From contig NZ_CP135918.1 in assembly GCF_032393985.1 (NCBI RefSeq), positions 5,333,724 to 5,397,723 on the forward strand: a stretch of DNA of 64,000 nt, read 5' to 3'. This DNA comes from Fischerella sp. JS2 (lineage in GTDB: Bacteria > Cyanobacteriota > Cyanobacteriia > Cyanobacteriales > Nostocaceae). The position numbers were made by a program, and so were the translations under genes. Positions 32,628 through 41,845 of this stretch are shown here, piece by piece. Below the pieces are notes generated by a model. The model had not been told where the DNA came from. It searched no databases and saw nothing but the letters and a program-made list of their open reading frames with translations. Numbering within the stretch: position 1 is the first letter of the stretch; each line of letters starts with the position of its first letter.

Positions 32628-35060
32628 TCAAATTCCCTCAAAACGAACTTGCTGAAAGCGGTTGCACTCCAAAACTTTTCCCTTCAGGTCAACTTCTGTA
32701 CCGTCCATCCAAGCTTGTTCGGCTGCCACTGCATGAAGGTGTAATTGGACACTTTCGTAAGGGAAAGCATAATTTCCCTGTTCTTCCCAAGATAGCTCCA
32801 ATTCCTTGGAGTTTCGTCTCATTTGGAATTTATCTAATCGCCACTCACCATAGCCATCTCCAGCATCACTATATACAATACCTTGACAATCTTTCTCTAT
32901 AGGCGGATACAGTTGAAGCATCAGTTGTTGTTCCGCTTGCATCGGCAAAATACTTCCCGCTTTTACCAAAATTGGTATCTGGTCTTGAGGTGTTTCCAGA
33001 TTAATCTGTCTTCCACCTTTTATCAAAGTATCGTCCCAGAAGTTATACCAATGCCCTTTCGGTAAAATTACTGAACGCGAGGTTGCAGCTTCCTCCACAA
33101 TTGGGCAAACCAATAGAGCATCACCCAACAAAAAAGCATCTTCAACATTCCAAAGATTGGAATCTTCACTATCAGCCCAGAAGAGCGGACGAACCAGGGG
33201 ATGTCCGGTTTGGGTTGCTTCCCAAGCTAACGTGTAGAAGTAGGGCATTAGGCGGTCGCGCAATCGCAAAAACTCCCGAATAATACTTAGTGTTGGTTCG
33301 CCAAAGCTCCAGGGTGTGCGGGGCTTGGTATTATTGGCAGAATGGGTGCGACAAAACGGCATAAAGCAGGACATCTGGAACCAGCGTAAGTAAAGTTCAG
33401 CACTTGGATTCCCCTTAAATCCACCAATATCAGAACCACTGTAAGGAATCCCAGATAACCCTAGATTTAGCACTGTTGGAATTGTCTGGCGTAGCCCAGC
33501 CCAACTGGTTTCAATGTCCCCTGTCCAAGTCCAGGCGTAGCGTTGTAACCCAGCCCAACCAGAGCGTGAAACGATGAAAGGACGTTGCTGTGGTTGATAC
33601 TCGCAAAGCGCCTCGTATGCAGCCTGAGCCTGAAGCAAACCATAAAAATTATGAGCTTCGCGATGGTCGCCGCCTCTACCTTCCATAAAATGCCGGGTTG
33701 AATACGGCGGTAGTGAAGGATCACCCCAAAGAACAAAAACCCCCGGTTCATTCATATCATGCCAAAATCCAGTGATACCCAAATCGAGCAGATATTCATA
33801 CTGTCTACTCCACCAATGACGAGCTTGCGGGTTGGTAAAATCGGGGAAAGCAGCGAAACCCGACCAAACAGGAGCGATCGCAGGTTCACCATTTGGGAGT
33901 TTGCAAAATACATCCTGGGCGCGTCCCTCCTGAAAAAGTTTATTTTTTCGGTCTGCTTTAATACCAGGGTTTATGATGGTAATCAACCGTATTTCCTTAG
34001 CTGCTAATTCTTGAGCTAACTCAGATATGTGAGGAAAACGATCAGGATCGATAGTGAAAGCGCGAAATCCATCAAGAACATCAATATCTAGATGCATTGC
34101 ACTCACAGGAATGTCATGAGTTTCAAATCCCTTGGCTGCTTTTTGCAGTGCAGCTTCCTTTTCATACCCCCAACGCGACTGGTGATAGCCAAGTGCCCAA
34201 CGGGGAGGTAGGGGTGGGCGACCTGTTAATTCTGTGTAATGCTCTAGTAATTGAGTAGGTGAACCAGCAGTAAAGTAATAACGCAGCGCACCGCCTTCAA
34301 ACTCAGCTACAGCTAAAGCTTGGAAGCTAAAGTTGGCAGGAAAAGAGTTTTCATAGAAAATTAGATAACTGCCCTCCTTATGCAGACTTAAATAGATGGG
34401 AATGCACAGATAGAGTGGGTCAGTTCCTGGTCCATATATACCTCCCGCATCATAGTTCCACATTCGGTAGGTTCTGGGTTTGCCTTTATCAGCTGAAGTG
34501 CGGAGATTTAATGGAGCCGCCCTTTCTCCCAAACCGTATATATGTTCGTGCGATCGCAGTTGTGCCTGATGCACCCAACCTTCACTTTTGATTTGGCGCG
34601 ATAGTTTTGCCCGTCGCTGAGGAGGTAGTTCTTTTCGTAATGTTTGTCCAAGTCCATTGTGAAATTCCAACCTACCATCCGCGTCTACAATCACCTTCAG
34701 TTTAGTGCTGGATACTACCCAGGCATTCTCCCTCTCCTGAAAAGTCACTTCCACTCCTGCCCAGTCGTGATGGGATATGGCATAGGAAATAGGAGGTATC
34801 CCAGGCCTCCAATCAACTTGGACTAATTCGGCACTCAGGAAACAAATTTCTAGATCAATTTCTTCAAAGTAGAAGTGTCCTCCTCGTTTGGTAGGCTCAG
34901 CCTTTTCAATGTTTCCAATTTCTTCAACCGCTTCTAAAGTTTGGTGAGTGTAACAACGGCGTTCCAAATAGTCTCGTTGAAGTGGATAGAACAGTGACCC
35001 AAAAAACCGTTTGAGTTTGACTAGACGCAGTGTCAATGATGCTTGCTTAAGAATGTTCAT
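32628..35060 (-). CDS. Alpha-glucosidase, GH31 family
   Basis: 810 residues. An N-terminal beta-sandwich (~1-240) precedes the (beta/alpha)8 barrel (~250-620) and two small beta domains. The nucleophile Asp is in GFWHDMNEPGVFVLWG. The acid/base Asp is likely in ISRSGWAGLQRYAWTWTGD or the DIGGFKGNP loop. The typical ALGYHQSRWGYE opening is present. No signal peptide is seen, so it is probably cytosolic. It would remove alpha-linked glucose from oligosaccharides, completing the set with GH15 and the debranching enzyme in this region. Start ATG 35060. Confidence 0.93.
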   Translation of the reverse strand: MNILKQASLTLRLVKLKRFFGSLFYPLQRDYLERRCYTHQTLEAVEEIGNIEKAEPTKRGGHFYFEEIDLEICFLSAELVQVDWRPGIPPISYAISHHDWAGVEVTFQERENAWVVSSTKLKVIVDADGRLEFHNGLGQTLRKELPPQRRAKLSRQIKSEGWVHQAQLRSHEHIYGLGERAAPLNLRTSADKGKPRTYRMWNYDAGGIYGPGTDPLYLCIPIYLSLHKEGSYLIFYENSFPANFSFQALAVAEFEGGALRYYFTAGSPTQLLEHYTELTGRPPLPPRWALGYHQSRWGYEKEAALQKAAKGFETHDIPVSAMHLDIDVLDGFRAFTIDPDRFPHISELAQELAAKEIRLITIINPGIKADRKNKLFQEGRAQDVFCKLPNGEPAIAPVWSGFAAFPDFTNPQARHWWSRQYEYLLDLGITGFWHDMNEPGVFVLWGDPSLPPYSTRHFMEGRGGDHREAHNFYGLLQAQAAYEALCEYQPQQRPFIVSRSGWAGLQRYAWTWTGDIETSWAGLRQTIPTVLNLGLSGIPYSGSDIGGFKGNPSAELYLRWFQMSCFMPFCRTHSANNTKPRTPWSFGEPTLSIIREFLRLRDRLMPYFYTLAWEATQTGHPLVRPLFWADSEDSNLWNVEDAFLLGDALLVCPIVEEAATSRSVILPKGHWYNFWDDTLIKGGRQINLETPQDQIPILVKAGSILPMQAEQQLMLQLYPPIEKDCQGIVYSDAGDGYGEWRLDKFQMRRNSKELELSWEEQGNYAFPYESVQLHLHAVAAEQAWMDGTEVDLKGKVLECNRFQQVRFEGI

Positions 35061-35260
35061 AACGCCTTAGTTATGAGGACGATTTGCAATACAATTTCTG
35101 ATCCACCTGTTAGATAGAAATTGGGGCTGGGTACGCCTGCTCACTTCATAGTAAATATGCGCGTTAGAGTTGTTTTCTTTGACAACGCCTGATGCTTTTG
35201 AAATGGTACTACTTATTCTATGAAATCCAATGCTGAACCTACAAGGTTATGTAGAACACT

Positions 35261-36076
35261 TTACTGCGGAATTGCTGAGGGATAGACTTCATCAGCAACT
35301 AGCACGGGTTTGTTGCTATATTCTGCTTCTAACTTCCGCTTCAAGTCCAAATCCCAAGTCAGGTTGTATTCCCGTTCCAGATCGGCAACAACAAACTGAC
35401 GTAACACACCTGTAACTGCTACTTTCTCATTCTCATTCACCTTTGGTTGTGGTTTAGTGTGCAAGACTAGTAAGTCTTGTCCACCTAACAACTTGTCTTC
35501 ATCTAGTGTAAATGAGTTGACACCTGTAATATTCTCCACTTCTCCTGTTACCGCCAGTCTTTTACCGTAGTATTGCTGGGGATCTGTAGTAATTTCACCA
35601 GGTTTCGGTGCTTGCGCTAATGACTGTGCAATAATTGCGGGTTTGTTTTCGTACTCTGTGTACAAGTTTGGATCTAAGTCCAAATTGTATTCTCGCTCAA
35701 TATCTGCAACTACAAATTTGCTTACCTGACCTGTAGCTTGAATGAGTGTGTTTGGATCGGCAGGAAAAGTAAAAGGTTTTCCTGTAGCATTCACAACTAA
35801 GATAGGTTCAGTGCCAAAAAATTGCTTATCGCTAATTGTAAAAGTTGATGCACTCAATTTTTCAATAGGTTTGCTTCTAATGGTCACTGTTTTACCGAGA
35901 AGTTGATTTGTATTATCGGTAACTTCTTCAGTAGTGACATTATTTTCTGGTACTGCTGACTCTCGTTCTAAATTGTTAGTACAAGCTCCAAGCACTACAG
36001 TAGAAAGTGCTAAAGCAGCTGCATTGGTTTTCCACAGTTTTTGGATCAAGCTATTATTTCGATTAAGCCTATTCAT
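35261..36076 (-). CDS. Lipoprotein with two similar beta domains, unknown function
   Basis: 271 residues. An N-terminal signal has a lipobox (LSTVVLGAC), so Cys ~32 is probably lipidated and the protein sits in the periplasm. Two similar domains of about 90 residues follow. The first has LLGKTVTIRSKPIEKLSAST and QVSKFVVADIEREYNLDLDP. The second has YYGKRLAVTGEVENITGVNS and VLRQFVVADLEREYNLTWDL. The duplication is clear in the repeated FVVAD(I/L)EREYNL. I do not recognise a family; the fold is probably a small OB-like beta barrel (inference). Start ATG 36076. Confidence 0.8.
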   Translation of the reverse strand: MNRLNRNNSLIQKLWKTNAAALALSTVVLGACTNNLERESAVPENNVTTEEVTDNTNQLLGKTVTIRSKPIEKLSASTFTISDKQFFGTEPILVVNATGKPFTFPADPNTLIQATGQVSKFVVADIEREYNLDLDPNLYTEYENKPAIIAQSLAQAPKPGEITTDPQQYYGKRLAVTGEVENITGVNSFTLDEDKLLGGQDLLVLHTKPQPKVNENEKVAVTGVLRQFVVADLEREYNLTWDLDLKRKLEAEYSNKPVLVADEVYPSAIPQ

Positions 36077-36143
36077 GGTTAGTAAAACTCCTTCAACTTT
36101 GGTGTTAATTTTGTTCCAAATTAGTTCAATTAGTCACCTTGAC

Positions 36144-36761
36144 TTAGTTCAAAAAGACCTGACCATCTCTTTGAATTCTTAATGCGGTATCACTGTTAGA
36201 AAAGTTAGCTGTTTCATCCAAAGTAATTGCTAGTACCCCTTTTTCAGAGGTAGGTATGGGCTTAGCCTGGATAAACCCCCCATCTTCACGCACCATTGTG
36301 ATAGTCACAGGTGTTGGTAGGTCTTGCAGGACATATTCTTCTCCACCTGCAAGAATTCGAGGTTTTGTGTAGGGAATCGCTTGATAGGAAATACGGGCAT
36401 TAGTATTATTTTTCAATCTTACATCTACTGTTCCTGCTGTTGGAGTGATATTGGCGATGGCGTTTTGTCTGGTTTCAGGAGCAGGTATTGTTTGGCGATT
36501 CACAGGTAGACCCCCCGGCTGTATCATAACTCCCCGTTGTTCTCTTAATCGGAGAGTTGCAGCATTCGGTGGGCATCCCTCTGGAACCAAAACTCGATTA
36601 TTATGTGGCTCTTCATAGAAGATGCTAGGACAAGGGTTGAGTACAGAAGAAGGCGCTGCTGATGCGGCAAGAGGAATAGCTGGCAGACCAATTAATAAAC
36701 TGCCAAAGATACTTTTTAATAGCCCTTTGTTATTTTTGAAATTGAGGTTTTGTGGATTCAT
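36144..36761 (-). CDS. Secreted protein, unknown function
   Basis: The best start is ATG 36761, with GGAG in front, giving 205 residues (a further in-frame ATG is at 36773). A signal peptide (SIFGSLLIGLPAIPLAASAA, ~17-36) is followed by a proline- and cysteine-containing mature part (LNPCPSIFYEEP, PEGCPPNAATL). The rest is beta-rich (TVDVRLKNNTNARISYQAIP) and looks like an immunoglobulin-like or small adhesin-type fold (inference). No catalytic motif. It lies 67 bases from the lipoprotein, same strand, so they may be co-transcribed. Confidence 0.7.
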   Translation of the reverse strand: MNPQNLNFKNNKGLLKSIFGSLLIGLPAIPLAASAAPSSVLNPCPSIFYEEPHNNRVLVPEGCPPNAATLRLREQRGVMIQPGGLPVNRQTIPAPETRQNAIANITPTAGTVDVRLKNNTNARISYQAIPYTKPRILAGGEEYVLQDLPTPVTITMVREDGGFIQAKPIPTSEKGVLAITLDETANFSNSDTALRIQRDGQVFLN

Positions 36762-36773
36762 AAAAGTCTCCAT

Positions 36774-37156
36774 TAATTATGTAATAACTGACGAAATGAG
36801 AATGAAACTGTAATATAAATATTTTTGAAAAATTAATAACTACAATATTTTTTAAATCAAAAATATTTAAGATATACATATTAAGCATAAGAAAAAGTTA
36901 AGCGCCTCAACAACCAAAAGGATTCTAAAAATGGTTGTGATTTCAGCATAATTCCCAATAGTGGAAAACTGGTGAAGAATTTATGAAATTTGCAAAAGTA
37001 TTACTGAAGAGATAGTGTTAATACCACTGTAAATTTTTCTCCTCTTCTTCTGATAGATAAAAAGGTAAACCTATAGACTGATGAATAACTATGTTTTGCG
37101 AGGGAAGCTAAATATAAATCTGCGTAAACAAAGTTGTAATTTTTTCAGGAGACAAA
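36774..37156. other. AT-rich intergenic region with divergent promoters
   Basis: About 380 bases between the secreted-protein gene (minus) and the stress-protein gene (plus). The centre is AT-rich. An AGGAGAC ribosome-binding site lies directly before the ATG at 37157. No further gene or repeat noted. Confidence 0.5.
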
Positions 37157-37831
37157 ATGGCTATACAACGACGTAAGCGTGCAGTTGGTACTTTCCCTAA
37201 CCGCCAAACCGCAGAAAACGCGCTCTCCAGACTTAGAGATTCAGGTTTCCCTATGGATCGAGTCTCTGTATTGGCAAAGGATATAGACCGCAATGAGCAA
37301 ATAGGTGGAGCTACTGTTAAAGATAAATCTGACGTGAGCGATCGCGGTGACAATGAAGCTCAAGAAGGTGCTGGAATTGGTGCGGTCACAGGCACTGTTT
37401 TGGGTGGTATTGGTGGTTTACTCGTTGGCTTGGAAGCTTTAATCATTCCAGGAGTGGGGCCCTTTCTTGCAGCCGGAACTATAGCAACTACTTTGGCTGG
37501 TGCAGGTATTGGTGCAGCCGCAGGTGGTCTTGTAGGAGCGCTGACTGGTTTGGGTATTCCAGAAGAAGAAGCCAGAACTTATAGTCAACGGGTATCCCAA
37601 GGTGAATTTTTAGTGATTGTAGATGGTAGTGAGGATGAAATTAACCATGCTGGCTCTATTTTGAGGAATCACGATATTCGAGATTGGGCCATATACGATG
37701 TATCTGGCGATGTAGCTTCTGCTGAGATGAATGTGAATAATGTTGATCGGACTACACAGAGATATACAGGAACTACTACTGACGAGGGTGTAGTGGAAAT
37801 TGTTGATAAGCGGAATGACCAACATCGTTAG
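37157..37831 (+). CDS. General-stress-type protein (YflT/DUF domain plus glycine-zipper)
   Basis: 224 residues. The N-terminal half (~5-60: AVGTFPNRQTAENALSRLRD, PMDRVSVLAKD) is the YflT/'general stress protein 17M' domain. The middle is a hydrophobic glycine-zipper segment (GAVTGTVLGGIGGLLVGLEA and GAGIGAAAGGLVGALTGLGI, ~75-135), suggesting membrane insertion or oligomerisation. The C-terminal region repeats part of the domain pattern (SQGEFLVIVDGSEDEIN). In cyanobacteria such proteins are upregulated in desiccation or salt stress; this is family knowledge and not visible here. It is single-gene with its own ribosome-binding site. Confidence 0.88.
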   Translation: MAIQRRKRAVGTFPNRQTAENALSRLRDSGFPMDRVSVLAKDIDRNEQIGGATVKDKSDVSDRGDNEAQEGAGIGAVTGTVLGGIGGLLVGLEALIIPGVGPFLAAGTIATTLAGAGIGAAAGGLVGALTGLGIPEEEARTYSQRVSQGEFLVIVDGSEDEINHAGSILRNHDIRDWAIYDVSGDVASAEMNVNNVDRTTQRYTGTTTDEGVVEIVDKRNDQHR

Positions 37832-38321
37832 GCATCATTGGGGCGATCGCATTCCAAATAGACATCGACCGAATTTAATTATGCGTTACCCAAAATCCTT
37901 ATAGAGACGTGCCACGGCACGTCTTTATTGTTGCAGAGATATAAATAGGTCTATCTATATGCAAATGAGATAGAAACTTAATTATAATTGCTGATCTTGT
38001 CTACCCGATTTCTACCCGATTTTTACTCGATTTTTTGACTTCTCAAGCTTAAAATCTAAATAAAAACAAAAGCATTAGAATATTAAGTTCTGCTTTAAAT
38101 ATAATTCATATACTTCACATTTCAGTTCATGTTTGTAAGTATAAAAGTTAAATTTTTGCAGATTTTTACCTATACAATATATAAATTATATTTTTCTAAA
38201 AAAGTAATTTATCTACTTATATAATTACTAAATTTATTTATCAAACAGTTAACAACCTATCTCTACCAAATTAATTGTTGTTAGTTATAGTTAGATTTGT
38301 CAGTAAGGAAGTCCAATTGCC
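37832..38321. other. Intergenic region with hairpin and tandem repeat
   Basis: About 490 bases, AT-rich. It holds the hairpin at 37905-37924 and a tandem CTACCCGATTT motif (37999-38030). No gene. Confidence 0.5.
37905..37924. repeat. Palindromic hairpin repeat AGACGTGCC-AC-GGCACGTCT
   Basis: A perfect 9-base stem with a 2-base loop, followed by TTTATTG. It may act as a terminator for the stress-protein gene 70 bases upstream. The same outer word (AGACG...CGTCT) with CTAC following appears inside the giant kinase gene at 62786-62805, so this is a member of a mobile hairpin family rather than only a terminator. Confidence 0.6.
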
Positions 38322-40247
38322 GTGTCTTCATTTAAAACTTTTACAGAGAAACAATCACAACTTCAGATTTTACCTAGATTTGAGTTTTTGAAAGGAGTCG
38401 CTCAAATAACTGGCGGTATGCTCCTATCAATTACTATGTTATCAAGCTCTATTATGGCTGGAGGGCTAGTTGGTCTAGCTATTAGTTTCCGTAATCTGCC
38501 AGATGTTAGACAACTACAAAACTTTTTTCCCTCAGAAACAACTTATATTTATGATATTAATGGCAAACTTTTAATGCGCATACACGGGGAAGCTAATCGA
38601 CAAGTAGTGTCTCTAAATAAAATTTCCCCTTATTTGAAACGAGCTATATTAGCTAGTGAAGACAGCCACTTCTACGAGCATAATGGTATTAATCCCACTG
38701 GAGTTGGACGTGCTGCCTTAGCTAACTGGGCAGCAGGGGAAGTCCGAGAAGGTGGTTCTACAATCACTATGCAGTTGGTGAAAAATCTGTTTTTATCTCA
38801 GAAACGTGCTTTTACCCGAAAAATAGCAGAAGCAGTACTAGCAATTCGCCTAGAGCAAGTTCTTACTAAAGATGAAATATTAGAGATGTACCTCAATCAA
38901 GTTTACTGGGGTCACAATAACTATGGCGTCCAAACGGCAGCACGCACTTACTTCAAAAAATCAGCACAAAATTTGACTCTAGGCGAATCAGCGATGATGG
39001 CGGGTTTAATTCAAGCTCCAGAAGAGTTTAGCCCGTTTGTGAATATGAAGCTAGCAAAACAAAAACAAAAACAAGTGCTGGGGCGGATGCTAGAACTGAA
39101 TTGGATTAGCCAGCAAGAGTATAATAACGCCCTCAAACAAGAAATCAAACTTGGTAAAATCAAGTCATTTCAAGGTAGTGCTTTGCCTTATGTTACCAAT
39201 GCCGTAGCACAGGAACTTATTAAAAAGTTTGGGCGTGAAGCACTGCTCAAAGGTGGAATGCGGGTACAAACCACAGTAAACACAAGCTTCCAAATGATGG
39301 CAGAAAAAACTGTCAAGCAGTGGCATCAAACCCTTGAAGGTCAAGGATTAAACAACAATCAAATAGCTCTAGTGGCCATTGATCCTCGCACACACTTTGT
39401 AAAAGCACTAGTAGGTGGTGTAGATTCAAAAACTAGCGAATTTAACCGAGCAACTCAAGCCCACCGTCAGCCAGGATCTTCTTTTAAACCGTTTGTTTAT
39501 TATACTGCCTTTGCTAGTGGCAAATTTACACCACGCACAACGGTGTTAGATACTCCAGTTAGGTATCGAGATGGTAACGGTTGGTATTATCCACGAAACT
39601 ACGATCATAGCTTTATGGGAGCAATATCGATTCGCACTGCCCTTGCCCAGTCCCGTAATATCCCTGCAATCAAGATTGGCAAAGCGGTAGGTATGAATAA
39701 AATCATCGAAACTTGCCGTACTTTAGGAATTATGAGTCCGATGGAACCTGTGAGTTCTTTGCCTTTAGGTGCAATTGGTGTAACACCACTAGAAATAGCT
39801 AGCGCTTATGCAACTTTTGCTAATTACGGGTGGCAATCTCCGCCAACGATTATTGCCCATATCACTGATAGTAGTGGCAATGTGTTACTAGATAATACTC
39901 CTAATCCTAAGTTAGTACTTAACCCTTGGGCAGCAGCAGCAACTTTAGATGTGATGCAAACAGTAGTGAGAAAAGGAACTGGCAAAGGTGCAGCTATAGG
40001 TCGTCCAGTTGCAGGGAAGACGGGTACAACCTCCTCAGAAAAAGATATTTGGTTTATTGGTAGTGTACCGCAGTTAACGACTGCCATCTGGGTAGGAAGG
40101 GACGACAACCGACAATTAGCTCACCACGCAACAGGCGGAGGTATGGTAGCTCCTATCTGGCGTGATTTTATGCAGAAGGCACTTAAGGGTGTACCAGTAG
40201 AAAACTTCAAGCCACCTTCTAAGTTTCCTCGCCCTAAATCAAAGTAA
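38322..40247 (+). CDS. Class A penicillin-binding protein (PBP1A type)
   Basis: 641 residues from a GTG at 38322. One N-terminal transmembrane helix (~28-58), then a GT51 glycosyltransferase (AILASEDSHFYEHNGINPTG with the catalytic Glu, and GGSTITMQLVKNLFLSQKRA). The transpeptidase domain has S386 in QPGSSFKPFVYY (SxxK), SRN about 60 residues further, and KTG at 566-568 (GKTGTTSSEKD). All catalytic residues are present. It polymerises and cross-links peptidoglycan in the periplasm. It stands alone; cyanobacteria carry several paralogues of this enzyme. Confidence 0.95.
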   Translation: MSSFKTFTEKQSQLQILPRFEFLKGVAQITGGMLLSITMLSSSIMAGGLVGLAISFRNLPDVRQLQNFFPSETTYIYDINGKLLMRIHGEANRQVVSLNKISPYLKRAILASEDSHFYEHNGINPTGVGRAALANWAAGEVREGGSTITMQLVKNLFLSQKRAFTRKIAEAVLAIRLEQVLTKDEILEMYLNQVYWGHNNYGVQTAARTYFKKSAQNLTLGESAMMAGLIQAPEEFSPFVNMKLAKQKQKQVLGRMLELNWISQQEYNNALKQEIKLGKIKSFQGSALPYVTNAVAQELIKKFGREALLKGGMRVQTTVNTSFQMMAEKTVKQWHQTLEGQGLNNNQIALVAIDPRTHFVKALVGGVDSKTSEFNRATQAHRQPGSSFKPFVYYTAFASGKFTPRTTVLDTPVRYRDGNGWYYPRNYDHSFMGAISIRTALAQSRNIPAIKIGKAVGMNKIIETCRTLGIMSPMEPVSSLPLGAIGVTPLEIASAYATFANYGWQSPPTIIAHITDSSGNVLLDNTPNPKLVLNPWAAAATLDVMQTVVRKGTGKGAAIGRPVAGKTGTTSSEKDIWFIGSVPQLTTAIWVGRDDNRQLAHHATGGGMVAPIWRDFMQKALKGVPVENFKPPSKFPRPKSK

Positions 40248-40264
40248 TGAAGATATTTAGTTCT

Positions 40265-40282
40265 CTCCCCGTGAACGGGGAG
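40265..40282. terminator. Hairpin CTCCCCGT-GA-ACGGGGAG
   Basis: A perfect 8-base stem with a 2-base loop, 18 bases after the PBP stop. No clear T-run follows, so it is either a factor-dependent terminator or one of the window's hairpin repeats. Confidence 0.5.
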
Positions 40283-40318
40283 CTTAAAATCTAAGGAAGA
40301 AGCCTTTTAGTCATTAGT

Positions 40319-40690
40319 TTAGTCTAAAGCTGCTGCTACTTGATTTGCAAGTTTTTGAGGATTAAAGGGTTTACTGATTACGCCTTTTACACCTAATTGA
40401 GTAAACTTATATGCTTCTGTATCGCGCCCTTTAGCTGTTAGTAAAATGACAGGAATATGCTTAGTTGCTGGATTTGCTTGTAAACTTTGAAACGTGCTTG
40501 TTCCATCCATATCAGGCATCATGACATCTAGGAGGATGGCATCAGGGCGAGCAGTTTGAGCTAAGAGCAGTCCTTCACTCCCACTTTTCGCAGTCAATAC
40601 CTGCCAACCCCCCATGATCTCCAAACAGGTTTGAATCAATTTACGGATGTCGTCTTCATCATCAATAACAAGGATTTGCTTGGCAGTCAT
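40319..40690 (-). CDS. Single-domain response regulator
   Basis: 123 residues, receiver only. Acidic pocket DDEDD at 10-14, phospho-acceptor D55 in AILLDVMMPD, T85 and K107. No output domain, so it acts as a phosphotransfer relay or by protein contact. It is very similar in layout to the 52634 regulator (matching LDVMMPD/LDIMMPD and LLTAK blocks). It is not near a kinase on this strand; the nearest kinase gene is at 41846 on the other strand. Confidence 0.92.
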   Translation of the reverse strand: MTAKQILVIDDEDDIRKLIQTCLEIMGGWQVLTAKSGSEGLLLAQTARPDAILLDVMMPDMDGTSTFQSLQANPATKHIPVILLTAKGRDTEAYKFTQLGVKGVISKPFNPQKLANQVAAALD

Positions 40691-40807
40691 CGTTATTTTC
40701 TTCCTATTTTTGAATCACCGATAAAAGGCGATCGCTTACTATTAAAATTTCTATAGTTTAGAAAAGCCTTAAGTTAAGAAACAAGTATATCTATCTGAAA
40801 TCAAAAT

Positions 40808-41060
40808 ATTGAAGAAGGCAGGAGGCAGGAGGCTCAGTTGGCAGAAGGTTCAATGTTCCTGGGGGATTCTGACCCCCAGTAATTGTAGACCACCAAATCG
40901 CAGATTTGGTGGGGGTCTTAAACCCAATTTGGTCAAGGCAAAAGGCATACCTTCAAACTTTTCTTCCCAACTGAGCCTCCTGCCCTGGTGCCTTCTGTCT
41001 TGCCCGAAGGGCAGACAATATTCAAAACACCGCTGCTTTACAGCAGCGGAGAGTGTTACT
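40808..41060. repeat. Composite inverted-repeat element with internal hairpins
   Basis: GGCAGGAGGCTCAGTTGG (40824-40841) recurs exactly as its complement at 40967-40984. The arms extend further with mismatches (GAAGGCA to the left, TGCCTTC to the right). Inside are two hairpins: TGGGGG/CCCCCA (40860-40878) and CCACCAAATC-GCA-GATTTGGTGG (40890-40912, perfect 10-base stem). Just outside, CCGCTGCT/AGCAGCGG (41029-41048) forms a further perfect hairpin. No ORF explains it. It looks like a MITE-like element with nested repeats. Confidence 0.65.
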
Positions 41061-41161
41061 CTTTGTCAAGAATTTACGGTTTGTAGATGAGAGATATTTA
41101 ACCTAACTAATTACACTCTAAAAATAGGTTTTTTCTCACTACGTAGAGTGTTTTGCATCGA

Positions 41162-41542
41162 TCATTCTAGATTCCAGTAATAACTATTTGGTATTGTTAC
41201 TACAACACTTTTCAGCCTATGGAGAGCATCATGGCAAATTGCCAAAGGAGCAGTCTTACCATAAGTCTTTTTCTCTTTATCAAAGCTTACCACAAAGGGT
41301 AGACCTGGGAACGCATTAGACTCAGAGCGAGAAATTTCAAAGTAAGCAGATTCAGAATTTTGCAAAACTTGAACAACTAGTTCTAAAGCCGCTCTCATAT
41401 CTGTTGAATATGGGCGTTGAGGTAAATTGAACTGTTGGGATACAACCTTGTCTAAATCTGCTAGCGAGTTAAGTTGAATAGTTGCAGTACTGTACTGTGT
41501 TGTTATTGTCATTTTATACTTACTTGAATTCTGCTGCAACAA
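41162..41542 (-). CDS. Hypothetical protein
   Basis: 126 residues from an ATG at 41542, or 116 from M11 (41512, MTITTQYSTATIQL). It reads as a small globular protein: QLNSLADLDKVVSQQFNLPQ, a helix with LELVVQVLQN, and a strand-rich end (NAFPGLPFVVSFDKEKK). I do not recognise a family. It stands alone after the composite repeat and before an alpha/beta-hydrolase relic. Confidence 0.55.
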   Translation of the reverse strand: MLQQNSSKYKMTITTQYSTATIQLNSLADLDKVVSQQFNLPQRPYSTDMRAALELVVQVLQNSESAYFEISRSESNAFPGLPFVVSFDKEKKTYGKTAPLAICHDALHRLKSVVVTIPNSYYWNLE

Positions 41543-41609
41543 AGTGTTATGGTACTCATCCCTAAAGATAAAACTTAAAAGTGGAAATCTCGTGTAGAAA
41601 CAGTAAAAG

Positions 41610-41705
41610 TTACTTTCGTAGAAATTCTGTTACAGCTTGGCTAAATTCAGCCGCTTTCTTGATGTGACACACGTGTACACCAGGCAAAACTTTTAGCTCG
41701 GCGTT
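41610..41705 (-). pseudogene. C-terminal relic of an alpha/beta hydrolase
   Basis: On the minus strand about 32 codons end in TAA and read NAELKVLPGVHVCHIKKAAE then FSQAVTEFLRK. This is the typical closing helix of alpha/beta hydrolases: a His equivalent to the catalytic GH, then the terminal AEF..AV..FL helix. Nothing else of the gene is visible upstream, so it is a leftover of a deleted gene. Confidence 0.5.
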
Positions 41706-41845
41706 TTGCTCTCACCAGCAAGTTTATTTCTAAAGTTAGAACTTAAAAGGGGAAAATTTGGGTAAAAATAGAGGATTCCCAAACAACTAACTCTTTGATG
41801 TCTGTTCTCTAACTGTACCTGCGGTGCGACTAGAGAGAATAAAAG

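Noticed and set aside
40809-41090. 93-codon + strand ORF over the composite repeat
   Set aside because: It is explained by the GC-rich repeat content; the translation is low in recognisable structure and full of Cys/Arg/Pro from hairpin arms.
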